Assembly (NCBI RefSeq): GCF_025602895.1
Contig: NW_026516207.1
Coordinates: forward strand, 124,001-188,000
From: Polychytrium aggregatum
Taxonomy: Eukaryota > Chytridiomycota > Chytridiomycetes > Polychytriales
DNA length: 64,000 nt
Direction of reading: 5' to 3'
In this document: piece after piece, positions 1 through 11,627 of the stretch
Position numbering within the stretch: position 1 is the first letter of the stretch
Layout: the number at the start of each line of letters is the position of its first letter
Notes under the pieces: model-generated
Told to the model about the DNA's origin: nothing
What the model saw: only the letters and a program-made list of their open reading frames with translations
Databases searched by the model: none
Position numbers and translations under genes: made by a program

Positions 1-284
1 GCGTGAAATGGAATTAGACGCTCCGCATCGCCTGATGGCAGTCGACTCAGCATCATTCTCCATCGCAGCAATCAAGTCTGGGCTTTCGTTGCGGCACCGT
101 ACACCGCAATAGTCCTCGAATGATCATCAGCGCACTGAAACAGAACCCTTTCCTGACCTTTTCCGGATTCGATGCATGTCAGCTCCATGTTTTCGATGGC
201 AACATCGCACTTGGTTCCTTTGCCAAACTGAACCTTGGCCTTGAGTTGATCCTGTCAAAGTACATGTTTAGAGCATGCCAAAGC

Positions 285-3200
285 CTAGATGAACTCGAGA
301 TAAACACCAACCTCCAGTTGTCTGTTGCCAGGAAGCTGTGTTTGAGCAACCGACACGGAGCTTGCAAGCTCGGAAACGGACTCGCGAGCTCTTGGCTGAT
401 TCAGAGAGTCTCTTGATTTGTTATCCTTCTTTTTAAACAAGTCGCCGATGGACTTCTTGCGCTCACTTTTCTCCTTGGAGAGAGAGGCAACTGATTCCTC
501 GGTTTTTGAATGTGCAAGCTTTCCCGTGGACTCGGACGGATTGATAGGAGGCCCATGACCACCTTTCTCGATGTTTTGCATGTCAAAGGCGTTGACAAAC
601 CGACCACGATCAAGAACAGCGGGTTGATCTCGCTCTTCGCTTGAGATGTCAGCTGCGTTGGTATCAGCAGCTGCAGCGACATTGGAAATCGGCTGACTGG
701 ATTGTTGGTCTGGTTCGGGAGGCGAGCTGATCTTTGTTCGCTTGCTTTGCTCAGCAGTGTATGCAGATGCCAGTACCGGCTGGACCGACGTTGATTCTCC
801 GGCTTCTTCGATTTTTCTTGCCTCGTTGGCTCTATTTACCGATTCGGCTTTGTTAATTTGGTCGAGACGCTTTGCCTCTTCGACCCGCTTTGTCTCCTCA
901 ACTTTCCTGACTTCTTCAACCTTCTTTGCTTCCTCGGCTTTTCTCAGCTGCTCGGCATTCCTGGCTTCTTCGGCCTTCTTTGCTTCCTCGGCTCTCTTGG
1001 CTTCTTGGGCTTTCTTGGATTCCTCGGCTTTCCTGGTTTCTTCGGCTTTCTTGGCTTCTTCGGCTTTCCGGACAACCTCGGCTTTGGCAAGCTCCTCAGC
1101 TTTTCGTGCTTCTTCAATCTTTCTTGTTTCTTCAGCCCTTCTTGCTTCTTCAATCTTTCTTGCTTCGTCAGCCCTTCGTGCTTCTTCAATCTTTCGTGCT
1201 TCGTCAGCCCTTCTGGCTTCTTGGGCTTTGGCCAATTCCTCGGCCCTCTTGGCTTCCTCGACCTTCCTGGCTTCCTCAACTTTCCTGGCTTCCTCGGCTT
1301 TTCTAGCTTCTTCGGCTTTCTTGGCTTCTTCAGCCCTTCTTGCTTCTTCAATCTTTCTTGCTTCGTCAGCCCTTCGTGCTTCTTCCACCTTTCTAGCTTC
1401 TTCGGATTTTCTTAGTTGCTCGGCTTTGGCTAGCTCCTCGGCCCTCTTGGCTTCCTCGACCTTCCTGGCTTCCTCAACTTTCCTGGCTTCCTCGGCTTTT
1501 CTAGCTTCTTCAATCTTTCTGGCTTCCTCAACCTTCCTGGCTTCCTCGACTTTCTTTGATTCCTCGGCTTTTCTAGCTTCTTCAATCTTTCGTGCTTCGT
1601 CAGCCCTTCTGGCTTCTTGGGCTTTGGCCAATTCCTCGGCCCTCTTGGCTTCCTCGGTCTTCCTGGCTTCCTCGGCTTTCTTAAGTTCCTCGGTCCTCTG
1701 TGCTTCTTGAGCCTTCCTGGCCTCGTCAGCTTCCTTGGCAACTTGTTCTCTCTTAAAACGATCAACGACCTCTTGATCGACTTCGTTTTCTTCTGCTACA
1801 GCCTGTATTTCAGCGTCCCCCGATCGCAGTCCACCCATCGAGTAATCCTGGTCAGCACCGAGGGCCTGTTTGGAAATCGATGGTGCCTTGGAATCATCGT
1901 CAGTACGATCAACTTCGCTCTTGCCCTTTTTCTTGAATATCTTCTTGACCTTTCCTGCCAAGGAGCCGTGGGACTTTGTGCTCTTGATGGATCGGGTGTC
2001 GTCTTCGGAGTAGCCATGGGCTTCATCTTCGCTCATTAGCTCGTTGACTGAGCCGAGGGACGCCTTGGACTTTGATAGCTTCGCCGCCGACGAGTGACCT
2101 TCATGCGTATCTGCTGATTCTCCGAGTTTGTCCGAGGATTGAGCGTTTCGCTTCTTCTTGAAGAGGCCCTTTGCTTTGCTCGCGAGAGAGGAATGCGACC
2201 TGGTGCTGGAGATGGAGGCTCGATCGCTTTCATCGATTTCGTCCGCTCTTTCAAGCGAATCTGTAAGGACCTGGCCATTGGCGGCATGACCAAGTGCATC
2301 CAGGCTCCCGAGGGAGGTGCCCATGTCCTCAGCATCGCTGCCGTTTGCGCTCTTCTTTTTCTTTTTGAATGCATCCTTGGCCTTCCCAAGGAGAGACCTA
2401 TGCGAGGCGGGTCGCTCTGGCAGGGGGTCTGTGATTTTGTTCTCCGACGAAATCTCTGTACATCCAACTTTGACGGCGTGGTCGATTTCAGTCATCAGGG
2501 GTAGATCTTTGGGCCGCTCGGTCTCGATGGGAGTCTTGGCAACGTGCGTGGTATTCTCAGACCCGGGAGACGCTTGGACAAGACTCTTGGCTGCTGCCGA
2601 GCCTGGAGACTTTGATTGTGCTGGTCCAGCGTCCGCTGCAGGCAGCCTAATTCCACCAAGAATGGCCCCGATAGCAGAGGAAGATATCGGTGAATCCTTC
2701 GCTTCGACATGTCTCGGGGACGACAATGGCTCAGTTGTATTTTCAACAATATCCTTTGGCAGTGTCGACGCTTGCGCATTCTCATTTTGTGGTGCTGATG
2801 CGGAAAGCTGTGGAGACATACTGCTTGCTGTTGTTGGAAGGCCTGAGTATATCACAGAGGCCCCATGGGCTGGTTCATCCTTGGCAATGCAAACATCGGC
2901 AAGGAGTTTGGAAACGGCATCCTTGGTTGGGGTTGGGCTTTGGTCGAGAGGGCTTTGGTTTGGAGGGGCTGATGACATGAGTTTCTCAGGCGATGGAAGA
3001 ACAGCAACAGCCGAGGTACTTGCCGCTTGAGAAGTCTTGGGGACGCTATCTCTCTGAGGGGGAAGATCGGTAGAGTCGTCTCTGTGGCGATTGGACGAAG
3101 TCGTAACAACAACGGCGGCTGGAACACTGCCAACAGAGGTGCGCTGGGACACATCCGATCCCGTGTGCCCCATCGAGCTGAACTGTAGGATAGTGTCGAG

Positions 3201-4398
3201 CGCCGAGGGGCTTCGAGCAACAGGAGTGAGTGAGGCGCGCGGCGCTATGTTTTCTGTCAAGCCGGAGGTATCCAACTTTGGTGCGAGAACATCTTGTATT
3301 TGCTCTGGGATGGCGATCGAAACGACAGGGCTTTCTTTTGGGGCTTGCCATGAGGAATAGAGGCTCTCCTTTTGCATCTGGAGCCACTGGCGCTCTTCCT
3401 CTTCATCTTCCGGTCTGAGTTCGTCGGCTGAGTCGAGTTTGATGACGGGGCTGGCTTCGGACTCCACAACCTGGGCTGTCGATCCAGTCTGGACTTCGTC
3501 TCCCGAACGCAGTGGTGCGGCAGATGAGTCTTGGGAACCCTCAGCTTTGGCTGATACGGATGCGATGGCCCCAGGCAGACCGCTGGGCTTTCCGGATGGT
3601 TCAGCGACGTTCAGACTCTTGGCACCAGGTTTGGGTTGCTTGGGAATCGCGAGTCCAGTCTTCTTTTCGAACATACCACGACCACGAAAACTCATACCGA
3701 GCTCCTTGCGCTCAATCTTGCGAGCCTTTCGCTTGTATCGAAGCATGGATACCTCCCATCGCTCGTCGCTGGCCTGGCGCATGTACTGGCAGTTCCGGTG
3801 GGCGGTGTCGATGACATCAGGTGCATGGATCTCAAGTGCAATCTTACGAGCGCCATAGCGAATGGTGGGCTCGAATGAAGGCGGTAGCTCTTTGTGTCGC
3901 GAGGTGAAGTAGACAGGCGTGTCTGCTGGAGAGGCATATTTGATCCTCGAGGCAATGGGCTTGACTGGGGCGATGTTGCTGTCGGCAACGATTTGGATGC
4001 CGAACTCGGTAAGAACAACGGACCTGTTACTGGTCTTGGTGTCGTCGCCCTGGGAACAAACAGAGGTTCGTCGTGTTTATACATCAATCGGCGAGCACGC
4101 CAGCGCAGTAGCGCAGCAGCACAGCAGCACATACTCGGTTCCAATCTGGGTCAGTCCTTGGAACATTGCTGCCGACTCGACAGAGATGGCGCGTGGCTTC
4201 GACGACCCGCCGAGAAGTGGTCTGCTTCGAGTTTCCGTCTTGTCGGAGGATCAGTTCATGGATAGGGTCGTGGTATATGGCTCTTGGAATATATTGTCGG
4301 TCGTAGTTGGACGGCATCCATTCCGCAACCTGCCGACGGAATGTGTGTGAGTATGCCGCATCGTTGACTTCACCGACCCCGCTCAAGCAAAAGTCGAC
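285..4398 (-). CDS. Large coiled-coil, Lys/Glu/Ala-rich protein of unknown function (5' end unresolved)
   Basis: The main exon is open from 4049 down to the stop at 285 (1,254 codons plus stop). A preceding exon, 4398-4135, joins in phase 0 through a GTATGT donor and a TTCCCAG acceptor. A further exon may end at 4436 with an AAG|GTGGGT donor, but that would leave a 38-nt intron, so the true start is unknown. The N-terminal ~180 residues look globular and basic and match no family I recognise. A Ser/Pro/Thr-rich, probably disordered region follows. Between about 1,790 and 830 lies a long run of KAEEARK/KVEEAR-type heptads, a strongly charged single alpha-helix or coiled coil. Four short basic motifs of the form S-L-x-x-K-x-K-x-x-F-K-K-K flank the helix, at about 2350-2400, 2150-2195, 1920-1970 and 420-460. 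They could bind membrane or nucleic acid (inference). A cytoskeletal or scaffold role is possible but unproven. Confidence 0.7.
830..1790 (-). repeat. Degenerate coding repeat for KAEEARK-type heptads
   Basis: Imperfect 21-nt-related units (on the plus strand, gcttcctcggcttt/cttcttcaatcttt variants) repeat many times inside the coiled-coil gene. Larger blocks recur too: the stretch around 1180-1300 closely resembles 1380-1460 and 1580-1660. This suggests expansion by unequal exchange. Because stop codons are rare in this composition, a 322-codon antisense frame is also open, but it is only a shadow. Confidence 0.85.
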
Positions 4399-4435
4399 CT
4401 TGATCCGTGCTCATCGCCAGCCCTGGAACCCACCT

Positions 4436-5032
4436 TGAACATATCCAGCACCGGAGCCGGAAGCTCCTCCTGAGGCGGCTTTTCCGTGGCCTTGAACATG
4501 TCGCCGACAATCGAGCAAGTGTCTGCTGTTCCAAGGTGTTGCTGACGGGACGTGGGAAAGACGGTTGGCACTCGGGTATGGACGAGGGCAAGTCAGTCGA
4601 GACACGCCTGCTCGGCCAGCCGCCCGAATCGCCCTGTCCAGCGAGGGACCCCGTCTCGGGCAATCGCAGGCGCGGTCATCGGAAACATCTCTGTTCTCTT
4701 TGGAACCCCGCGTGCTTCCATGGACGATCGAGAGCAAGAATGGGCGGGTGCTGGCTGGCCACGGCCGGCTGGCCGCAATTGGCTGGCACGCTTGCAGCCA
4801 CAGGCTGGCTCGACAGTGGCGGTGTGCTTACATCAGCGGACACTGCCATTTCGGGCGCGCGCAGCACCCCCCCGCCTGAGCCGCAATCTCTGGGAATCTC
4901 GGCCGACGCCATCTCGCAAGCCCGCTCTGCAGCGCAAACCTCTTCTTCCCCCGGAGCCAACGCCGTCTGCGCCGAGCACCTGCCGCCTGTACGTCCTGCA
5001 ACCCTGTTCGTAATCAAAGCCTCGCCATCGCC
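4436..5032. other. Intergenic / divergent 5' region
   Basis: This stretch separates the minus-strand coiled-coil gene from GMPPA on the plus strand. Its left part, 4436-4520, may hold an upstream exon of the coiled-coil gene. I see no convincing gene in the rest and no clear TATA box. Confidence 0.4.
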
Positions 5033-6814
5033 ATGTCTGTCCTGAAAGGCGTCGTCCTCGTTGGTGGGCCCTCCGTGGGCACCCGCTTCCGCCCGCTGTC
5101 CATGGACTGCCCCAAGCCTCTCTTCCCGATTGCAGGCACCCCCATGATTTACCACCACGTCGCCGCGCTGGCCCAGCTGAGCGGCATGAAGGAGATCATC
5201 CTCATCGGCTTCTTTGACCAAGCTATCTTTGATCGGTTCTTGATGGAGATCCAGATCGAGTTCCCGGGCGTTTCCATCAGGTACGCGGCCTTGATCGAGC
5301 ACAGCTCGCCTGCCTGCCTGGCCCGCCAGTGGATCAGCTCGCCACTCTACTTCACTCCAGACCAAGTCATTTGACTGGTCGGTGAAGCCGGTCATGGAAA
5401 AGGCAGAAGCGCTGATGTTTGTGCTGGCGCTGGATCATGGTGTCCTCCGCCGCATGTGTCGCTGCTGTTCATGGCATTATCTGCATGTGATCGGTCACTT
5501 GTATGCGGCTGGATGGCGGAAATGCCGAGCCGGGAGGACCAGCCTGGGATCGCTCGCCTGCGGGTGACCGGGACGCTTGCCTCCCCGGTCTCAGTCACTC
5601 AGGATATCGGTTGCTCCGATCGGCTGTCGTGCTCCAGCCGCCAACAAGCGAGGTCGAACCTTCGACGGCCTCTGGGGATGGCGCGGCGACTCCAGCTCCG
5701 CAAACGATGTCTGCTCTGACACTCGGCCCTTTCTCCTTTGACGCATTGGCGCGCGCTCTCCAGATACCTCCGCGAATACAGCGCCCTCGGCACCGGCGGC
5801 GGCCTCTACCACTTCCGCGACGAAATCCTTCGCGGCGACCCGGACCATATCTTTGTCCTCAACGCCGATGTCGCCTCGTCCTTCCCGCTTGCTGAAGTCC
5901 TCGCCTTCCACAAGGAAAAGAGCGCCATTGGCACGATCATGGGCATGCATGTGCCTCGCAGCGATGTCCACAAATACGGATGCGTCGTCGTGCACCCCAC
6001 TACCCAGGAAGTCTCACACTTTGTAGAGAAGCCCGAGACCTTCATCTCGGACATTATCTCGTGCGGCATCTACGTCTTTGACAAGAACATCTTCCCGGTC
6101 TTCCAGACGGCAGTTGCCCGCCGCCGCGAGCGCGAGATCGAGGAGGGCATTTCGTCTCGAACCCCCGACGAGCGCATCCGTCTCGAGCAGGATGTCCTCA
6201 ACTTCCTGGCCGGCGAAGGCAAGCTCTTTGCCCACATCATTGACACCTCCGTCAACTTTTGGATGCAAATCAAGACCGGTAGCTCGCTAATCCCCGCCAA
6301 CCGCGAGTATCTCCAGCACTTCAGACAGTCCAACCCCAAGCGCCTCTCGACGGGCCAAAAGTTCAGCCCCAGCGACGTCGCTAAGGCCCTGGCCACGGGC
6401 GTCGTCCTGCCGCAGCACCCCGAGTACATCTCGCCCGTGTACATTCACCCGACTGCTGTTGTCCATCCTACGGCCAAGATCGGCCCCAACGTCAGTATCG
6501 GCCCGCGCGCCCTCGTCGGCCCGGGTGTGCGCATCCGCGACTCGATCGTCCTCGACAACACCGAGGTCAAGCACGACTCGATCTTGGTCAACTCTGTCAT
6601 TGGCTGGGAGACCAAGATCGGCGCCTGGGCGCGCGTGGAGGGTGCTCCCGGTGAGGCCAGCACCTACAACGCCACCTCGAAGGGCTTCAAGATCCCGTCG
6701 GCCTGCATCGTCGGCAAGGACGTCTTCATTGCCGACGAGATTGTTGTCCGAAACTGCATTGTGCTTCCCCACAAGGAGATCCGCAGCAGCGTCCACAACG
6801 AAATTTTGATGTAA
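5033..6814 (+). CDS. GMPPA: Mannose-1-phosphate guanylyltransferase, alpha type (GMPPA-like)
   Basis: Exons 5033-5280 and 5764-6814 join at phase 2 (AG|A, Arg) into a 432-aa protein, close to the ~420 aa of animal GMPPA. The nucleotidyltransferase domain starts with the [11 protein letters not shown] loop at residues 11-21, followed by PKPLFPIAG. Exon 2 opens with the family-typical [19 protein letters not shown] region, then LNADV and the [10 protein letters not shown] block. A C-terminal left-handed beta-helix ([21 protein letters not shown]) ends in the NSVIGW and IVLPHKE motifs. The GGP variant of the loop and the C-terminal region fit the alpha paralogue better than the catalytic beta subunit. 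In animals GMPPA is a GDP-mannose-sensing regulator of GMPPB; a similar cytosolic role in GDP-mannose supply for glycosylation and cell wall is inferred. The single intron (483 nt) is long for this window. Confidence 0.93.
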
Positions 6815-7226
6815 TCTGCCGCGTCGCTCCGCCCAGCCCAGCGCGGCGCATCGCATCGCAACGCATTGCATCACACTGCATTGCACTGCATCGCGCGGCG
6901 CACCGATGCGTCGCCGATGACGATAGATCCGATCCCCTTTGTTCTTGCTTTGTGCCTTCTTGCCAATATAGCCTGTTCTGAAAATCGATGCGTGCGTCTG
7001 GCTGCCGAAGACGACAGGCAACGCGGCCCTCTCTGTTTGCGGCGTAACGAGATGGGCATTATGAAGGCGCTCGCGCACGCCGTCGGCAAGAAGCACCCAG
7101 GGCGAGCTCGTGCGCCCAAGGGCGACCTTCGATTTCAGAAGCCGTTCGAAGAAGCTGCTGGGGCTGACGCGCAGGTGTCGTGATCCTCGCGTGCTGGGCG
7201 ATGATGACAAACACCAGCTCTGAGAT
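6815..7226. other. Intergenic spacer with short GCATT/GCATC-rich repeat
   Basis: This is the 3' region of GMPPA and 5' region of the ABC transporter. It begins with a short run of gcattgcatcacactgcatt-type repeats at about 6848-6898. No gene was recognised. Confidence 0.5.
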
Positions 7227-10200
7227 ATGGCCAGGGCAGGGCCAAGAGCACCGCACCCGCCGCGCTCTCCCCGCAAACGACTCCTCCGCATCCTCCAAAG
7301 CGCAATGACCACCGCTGGGCTGGCCATCGACCCGGAGGCGTTCTGTCCCGGCCCGTTCGTTGGGCACTGGAGGTTCTCTCCGTGCATCATCGCCCTTGTT
7401 CCCTCGCTCTTCCTGTTCTTTTATATCTTCCTCGCCGCCTCGGCCTGGGCCGTCTGGCTCTTTCGTGCCCGAACCGATGCCAAGGCCGATCGCGGCTCGT
7501 CGTCCGAACAACAGGGTCTCCTCAATGCTGACGGCTCGCCTGCTGGCGATGGTGTCGAAGAGGGAGAGGCAGTAAGTGCTCTCGATCTGCATTGACTGAT
7601 GCCGATCTCGAACCACCACCACACCCGCGGAGAATGCTCAGCCCCCTCATGGCCAGCGCATTTGCCTCTGACGACAGCAGCAAGCCCATTCTGTCCTGGC
7701 CGCACATACTCCCGTCTTCATCCAGCCGATGGGATGGAGACCCTATGCACACCGTAGTGCAATGGACCAATCTTCTGAAGTGCACTTGGCTAACAGTTTT
7801 TGGCTGATCGGCCGCAGACCACGACACCTCCCACTCCCGTTCAGGTCCTCAGTCTTGCCAACATTGCCCGGGTGCTCTCCGCCGTGATCTTCTTCACCAG
7901 CCTTGTCGATATCGTTCTGGACTACTACCACTCGTTGCACTCGGACATTCCCTCGACCATGCCGATGATCGGCGCCGTCGAGCTGGCTCGCATCTTTGAC
8001 AGCTTTGCCTGGATCATTGCCGGCGCGGCCGTCATGGTGCACCACACCTCCAAGTACGCCAAGGACTTTGATCCCCTCGAGGCAAAGAGGAGCTGCCCGC
8101 TGTTTATTTCGTGGTTCTGGCAGTGGGCCCTGTTTTTGGGCGTGCTCCAGCTGACCCAGTATCTGCTCGACATCATCGTTCCGGCCCCAGGTATAATGCC
8201 CCCTCCGTCCCGTTTGCTGATGTTGTCGACATCCCAATGGTGGTCGTTTGTGCTTGCGGGCCCTTTCTTTTTCAGCGCTCGTCGGTCGCCAGCCCCGCCA
8301 GCCTCGCCAGCTCCCAATATGCGCCTCTCACGCTTTCCTCCGCCTGCCGCCTTCCTCCGCCTGCACCCCCTCCGCAACCCCAGACTACGGCCACCCAACA
8401 TTCCAGACGGCCTTTGATCAGGTGTTCCTCGGCCTCTTCCTGGTTCGGTTGGTGTCGATCGTGGTTCTGTCGGTCCTTTCGGCCCGCGAAAACAAATCGA
8501 TCCAAGCCCGCGATGGCGACAGTGTCGATCGCAGAGACGACGACCTCAACAAAAGTACTTGGAGCGACTTTTTCAGCAAAATGAAGACTCTGGCGCCATA
8601 CATCTGGCCATCTCACTCTATCGTGCTGCAATCGCTCATCTTTGCATGCGTGCTGCTGCTTGTCATTGGCCGGATTGTCAACCTGCTGATCCCCTGGCAG
8701 TTCAAGAACGTGCTCGATGCACTCACCCCTGGATCCCCAGCCGAGGCGGAGGACAAGCGACCGTATTTTGCCTGGGCCGCCATCCTCGCCTTTGTGCTCC
8801 TCCGCAGCTTGCAGGGCGGCATGGGGGTCTTGTCGATGATCCAGTACTTCCTCTGGGTCCACGTGGGACAGTACACCACCCGCCACCTCTCTGTATCGAT
8901 GCTTGGGCATTTGCACCACCTGTCTCTGCAATTCCACCTCAACCGCAAGACCGGCGAGGTTCTCCGAGTCATGGACCGAGGCGTGTCCTCGATTGGCTCG
9001 CTGCTCAGCTACATCCTCTTCAACATCACCCCTGTCATCTTTGACATTGTCTTGACCTCCATCGCCATCGCGCTGCAGTTTGATCTGATCCTGGGCACCA
9101 CCCTGGCCATCACCATGATCCTCTATATCGCCTGCACCATTGTGATAACCGAATGGAGAACCAAGGTGGGTGTCACTGCGCGATGCAGTTGCGGTTGCAG
9201 TATCTGGGACTGTCCCTTGGGATATACGCTGCATATACCGCCTTCTGAACCTTGCAGCCCGGATAAAGCTGAGGGTGACTACAAGCTGGTCGCCACAATG
9301 CTGTCCACCTTCCGGAGCAAGGTCCATAACCCCCTATACCTCTCCCGACCCTCTAGTTCCGCCGCGAAATGATTGAGACAGACAACGCCGCCCGCGCCCG
9401 AGCAGTGGACTCTTTGCTGAACTTTGAGACCGTCAAGTATTACAACAACGAGGCCTGGGAGGTGGCCCGGTTCGATGAGGCTGTAGAAGCGTCGCAACGC
9501 GCCGACTACAAGAGCCAGTCGTCCATGTACATCCTCAACGGCACTCAGAACGTCATCATCAGCGTTGGTTTGCTCGTCTGCCTCCTCATTTGTGCCAAAC
9601 GCATTGTCGACGGCTCTGCGGTCGTGAGCGACTTTGTCATGCTCTTCCAGTACATCACTCAAGTTTATCTGCCTCTGAATTGGTAGGTACCATGCTGGAA
9701 CGCGCTCGACGAGTCAAGCGAAAGTCATGTCTGCATTGCTGGATCGCTCCGCGATATCGAGTAGCGACCAGGACAAACAGTCATGGGCTGATGCTTCTCC
9801 TGACACATTCTCCTCGCTGTAAACAAACTAGGTTCGGCACCTACTACCGCGCGATCCAGCAGAACTTTGTCGATATGGAGAAAATGCTCGATCTGTTCAA
9901 AGAGAATCAGGGCGTCGAAGACTCGGCTGATGCCCACGACCTCGTGATGAACGATGGCGGAACGATTGTCTTTGGTATGTCGCTCGTCATGCCCTGTCAA
10001 TCAAGCTCCTTTGGGGGATCGTCCCAAGGCCCTCTGCGCCGCTACCTGAGCCTGCAGCCATGCTTACCGGCTGTGGATGAATATCCACGGGGCCAGCGCT
10101 CCAAGGGTGTCGCTGCTGCGCCTCTGTTCTCAGCTTACGAGAAATGCATTGATTCCCTGTCCAGACAACGTCGAGTTCTCGTATGACCCCAAGCAGACGT

Positions 10201-11227
10201 CACTCAAAGGAATCTCATTTGAGGTCCCCAAAGGCAAGCGGATCGCCTTGGTTGGTGACTCTGGTGGCGGTAAAAGCACGATCTTCCGGGTAAGTACCGC
10301 AGTCGTGCCGGCCTGGTGACAGCTCATAATGTCGCCTGTTTCTCATCCCTCTGCTCCGTGCAACTTCGCGCAACAGCTGCTGTTCCGTTTCTACGATATC
10401 CAGTCCGGCAAAATCACCGTTGATGGGCAGGACATTCGAGACTTGACCCAAAAGTCCCTCCGTCGCCACATCGGCGTCGTGCCTCAGGATACTGTCCTCT
10501 TCAACAACACAGTCCGCTACAACATCCGCTACGGCAACGTCAATGCCACGGACGAAGAAGTCGAGGCCGCGGCCAAGGCGGCTCAAATCCACGACCGCAT
10601 CATGCAGTGGCCTGATGGTGAGTTGAGGATGCCAGTGGCCAGCGTGCTTCGTCGTGACGCCGATGCTCATTCACAACCTGTCGTGTCGTACCATTTGAAC
10701 CAGGCTATGAGACCAAGGTCGGCGAGCGTGGTTTGAGACTCAGCGGCGGCGAAAAGCAGCGCGTGGCGATCGCTCGCACGCTTCTCAAGAATCCCTCGAT
10801 CATTCTCCTCGACGAGGCGACCTCGGCCTTGGACAGCACCACTGAGCAGCTCATCCAGCGATCGCTCTCCACCCTCTGCGCCGACCGCACTACCCTCGTG
10901 ATTGCCCATCGCCTGACCACCATCGTCGACGCCGACCTTATCTTGGTGCTCAAGGACGGCCGCATCGTCGAGCGAGGCACTCACGACGAGCTTCTCAAGA
11001 GCGGCGAAGAAATCTCCAAGATGCGAGAGGCCAAGATTCTGCCCGCGGGTGTTGAGGGCGGCGTCTACTACAACATGTGGATGCGTCAGCTCGACGAAGA
11101 GAATGCTGCCGCCGAATCCGTGACCGTTCGCCCGCCTCCCCGCCCTTCAAGCACTCGCAAGTCTGTGGCCACCAGTGGTAGCGCCTATGGAGACCATGGC
11201 CACGGCCACGGTTCTCGGCATGGCTGA
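7227..11227 (+). CDS. ABC half-transporter, HMT1/ABCB6 (ATM-like, ABCB) type
   Basis: Eight exons: 7227-7571, 7818-8190, 8384-9165, 9357-9682, 9832-9974, 10165-10289, 10377-10617, 10704-11227. They join in phase to 952 aa, starting at 7227; an alternative ATG at 7305 would give 926 aa. An N-terminal hydrophobic domain of about five helices precedes the six-helix ABC membrane domain, which carries the family signatures TEWRTKFRR and [17 protein letters not shown]. The nucleotide-binding domain has Walker [10 protein letters not shown] (687-695), LSGGEKQR (from 791), Walker B IILLDEA (811-817) and a switch His in IAHRLTT. Order and length match S. pombe HMT1 and animal ABCB6. Those move phytochelatin/glutathione-metal conjugates or porphyrins into vacuole/lysosome-type compartments or act at the outer mitochondrial membrane. 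The C-terminus ends in a His-Gly-rich tail ([11 protein letters not shown]) that may bind metal. Substrate here is unknown. Confidence 0.93.
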
Positions 11228-11627
11228 GCAGCCCAGTGCTCCCCAGGGCATTTTCACTCCCTCGGAGCGGCGGTGTCGTGCAGCTCGGTCGTTTAGACGA
11301 TGCTCTATCTGTAGAGATCCCGACTTGGACCGGCTGGCACCGTTGGTGGTGGTGCTTGTGGTGCGGCCAAGAAAGCTTTATGTTTCTCCTCTTCGGACTC
11401 TGGTGTGTGGAGGTAGCAATTGATATCGTGTTTCAGTTTCGAATGGAATACAAACACTCATCCATCACCCACAAAACCCGGGCGCCCCAGGTGCTTTTGG
11501 AAGGATTGCACAGCGTTGTAGGAATCGGTAGAGACGGACCCCCAGGCAACTGGGCGGACGGAACAACAGGGGGGCGGCATGTATATTCACGGAGGGTCTC
11601 GCATACGAGCCCTCATTACGGCATCTC
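11228..11627. other. Convergent 3' spacer
   Basis: This holds the 3' ends of the ABC transporter (+) and the methyltransferase (-). No gene and no obvious structured element was seen. Confidence 0.5.

Noticed and set aside
742-1710. 322-codon plus-strand open frame rich in Ser, Ala, Phe and Leu
   Set aside because: It is antisense to the KAEEARK-type repeat of the coiled-coil gene; its composition is a mirror of that repeat and it has no start context or domain.
6287-7390. 367-codon minus-strand open frame across the GMPPA 3' end
   Set aside because: Antisense to GMPPA exon 2 and a spacer; no protein-like features.
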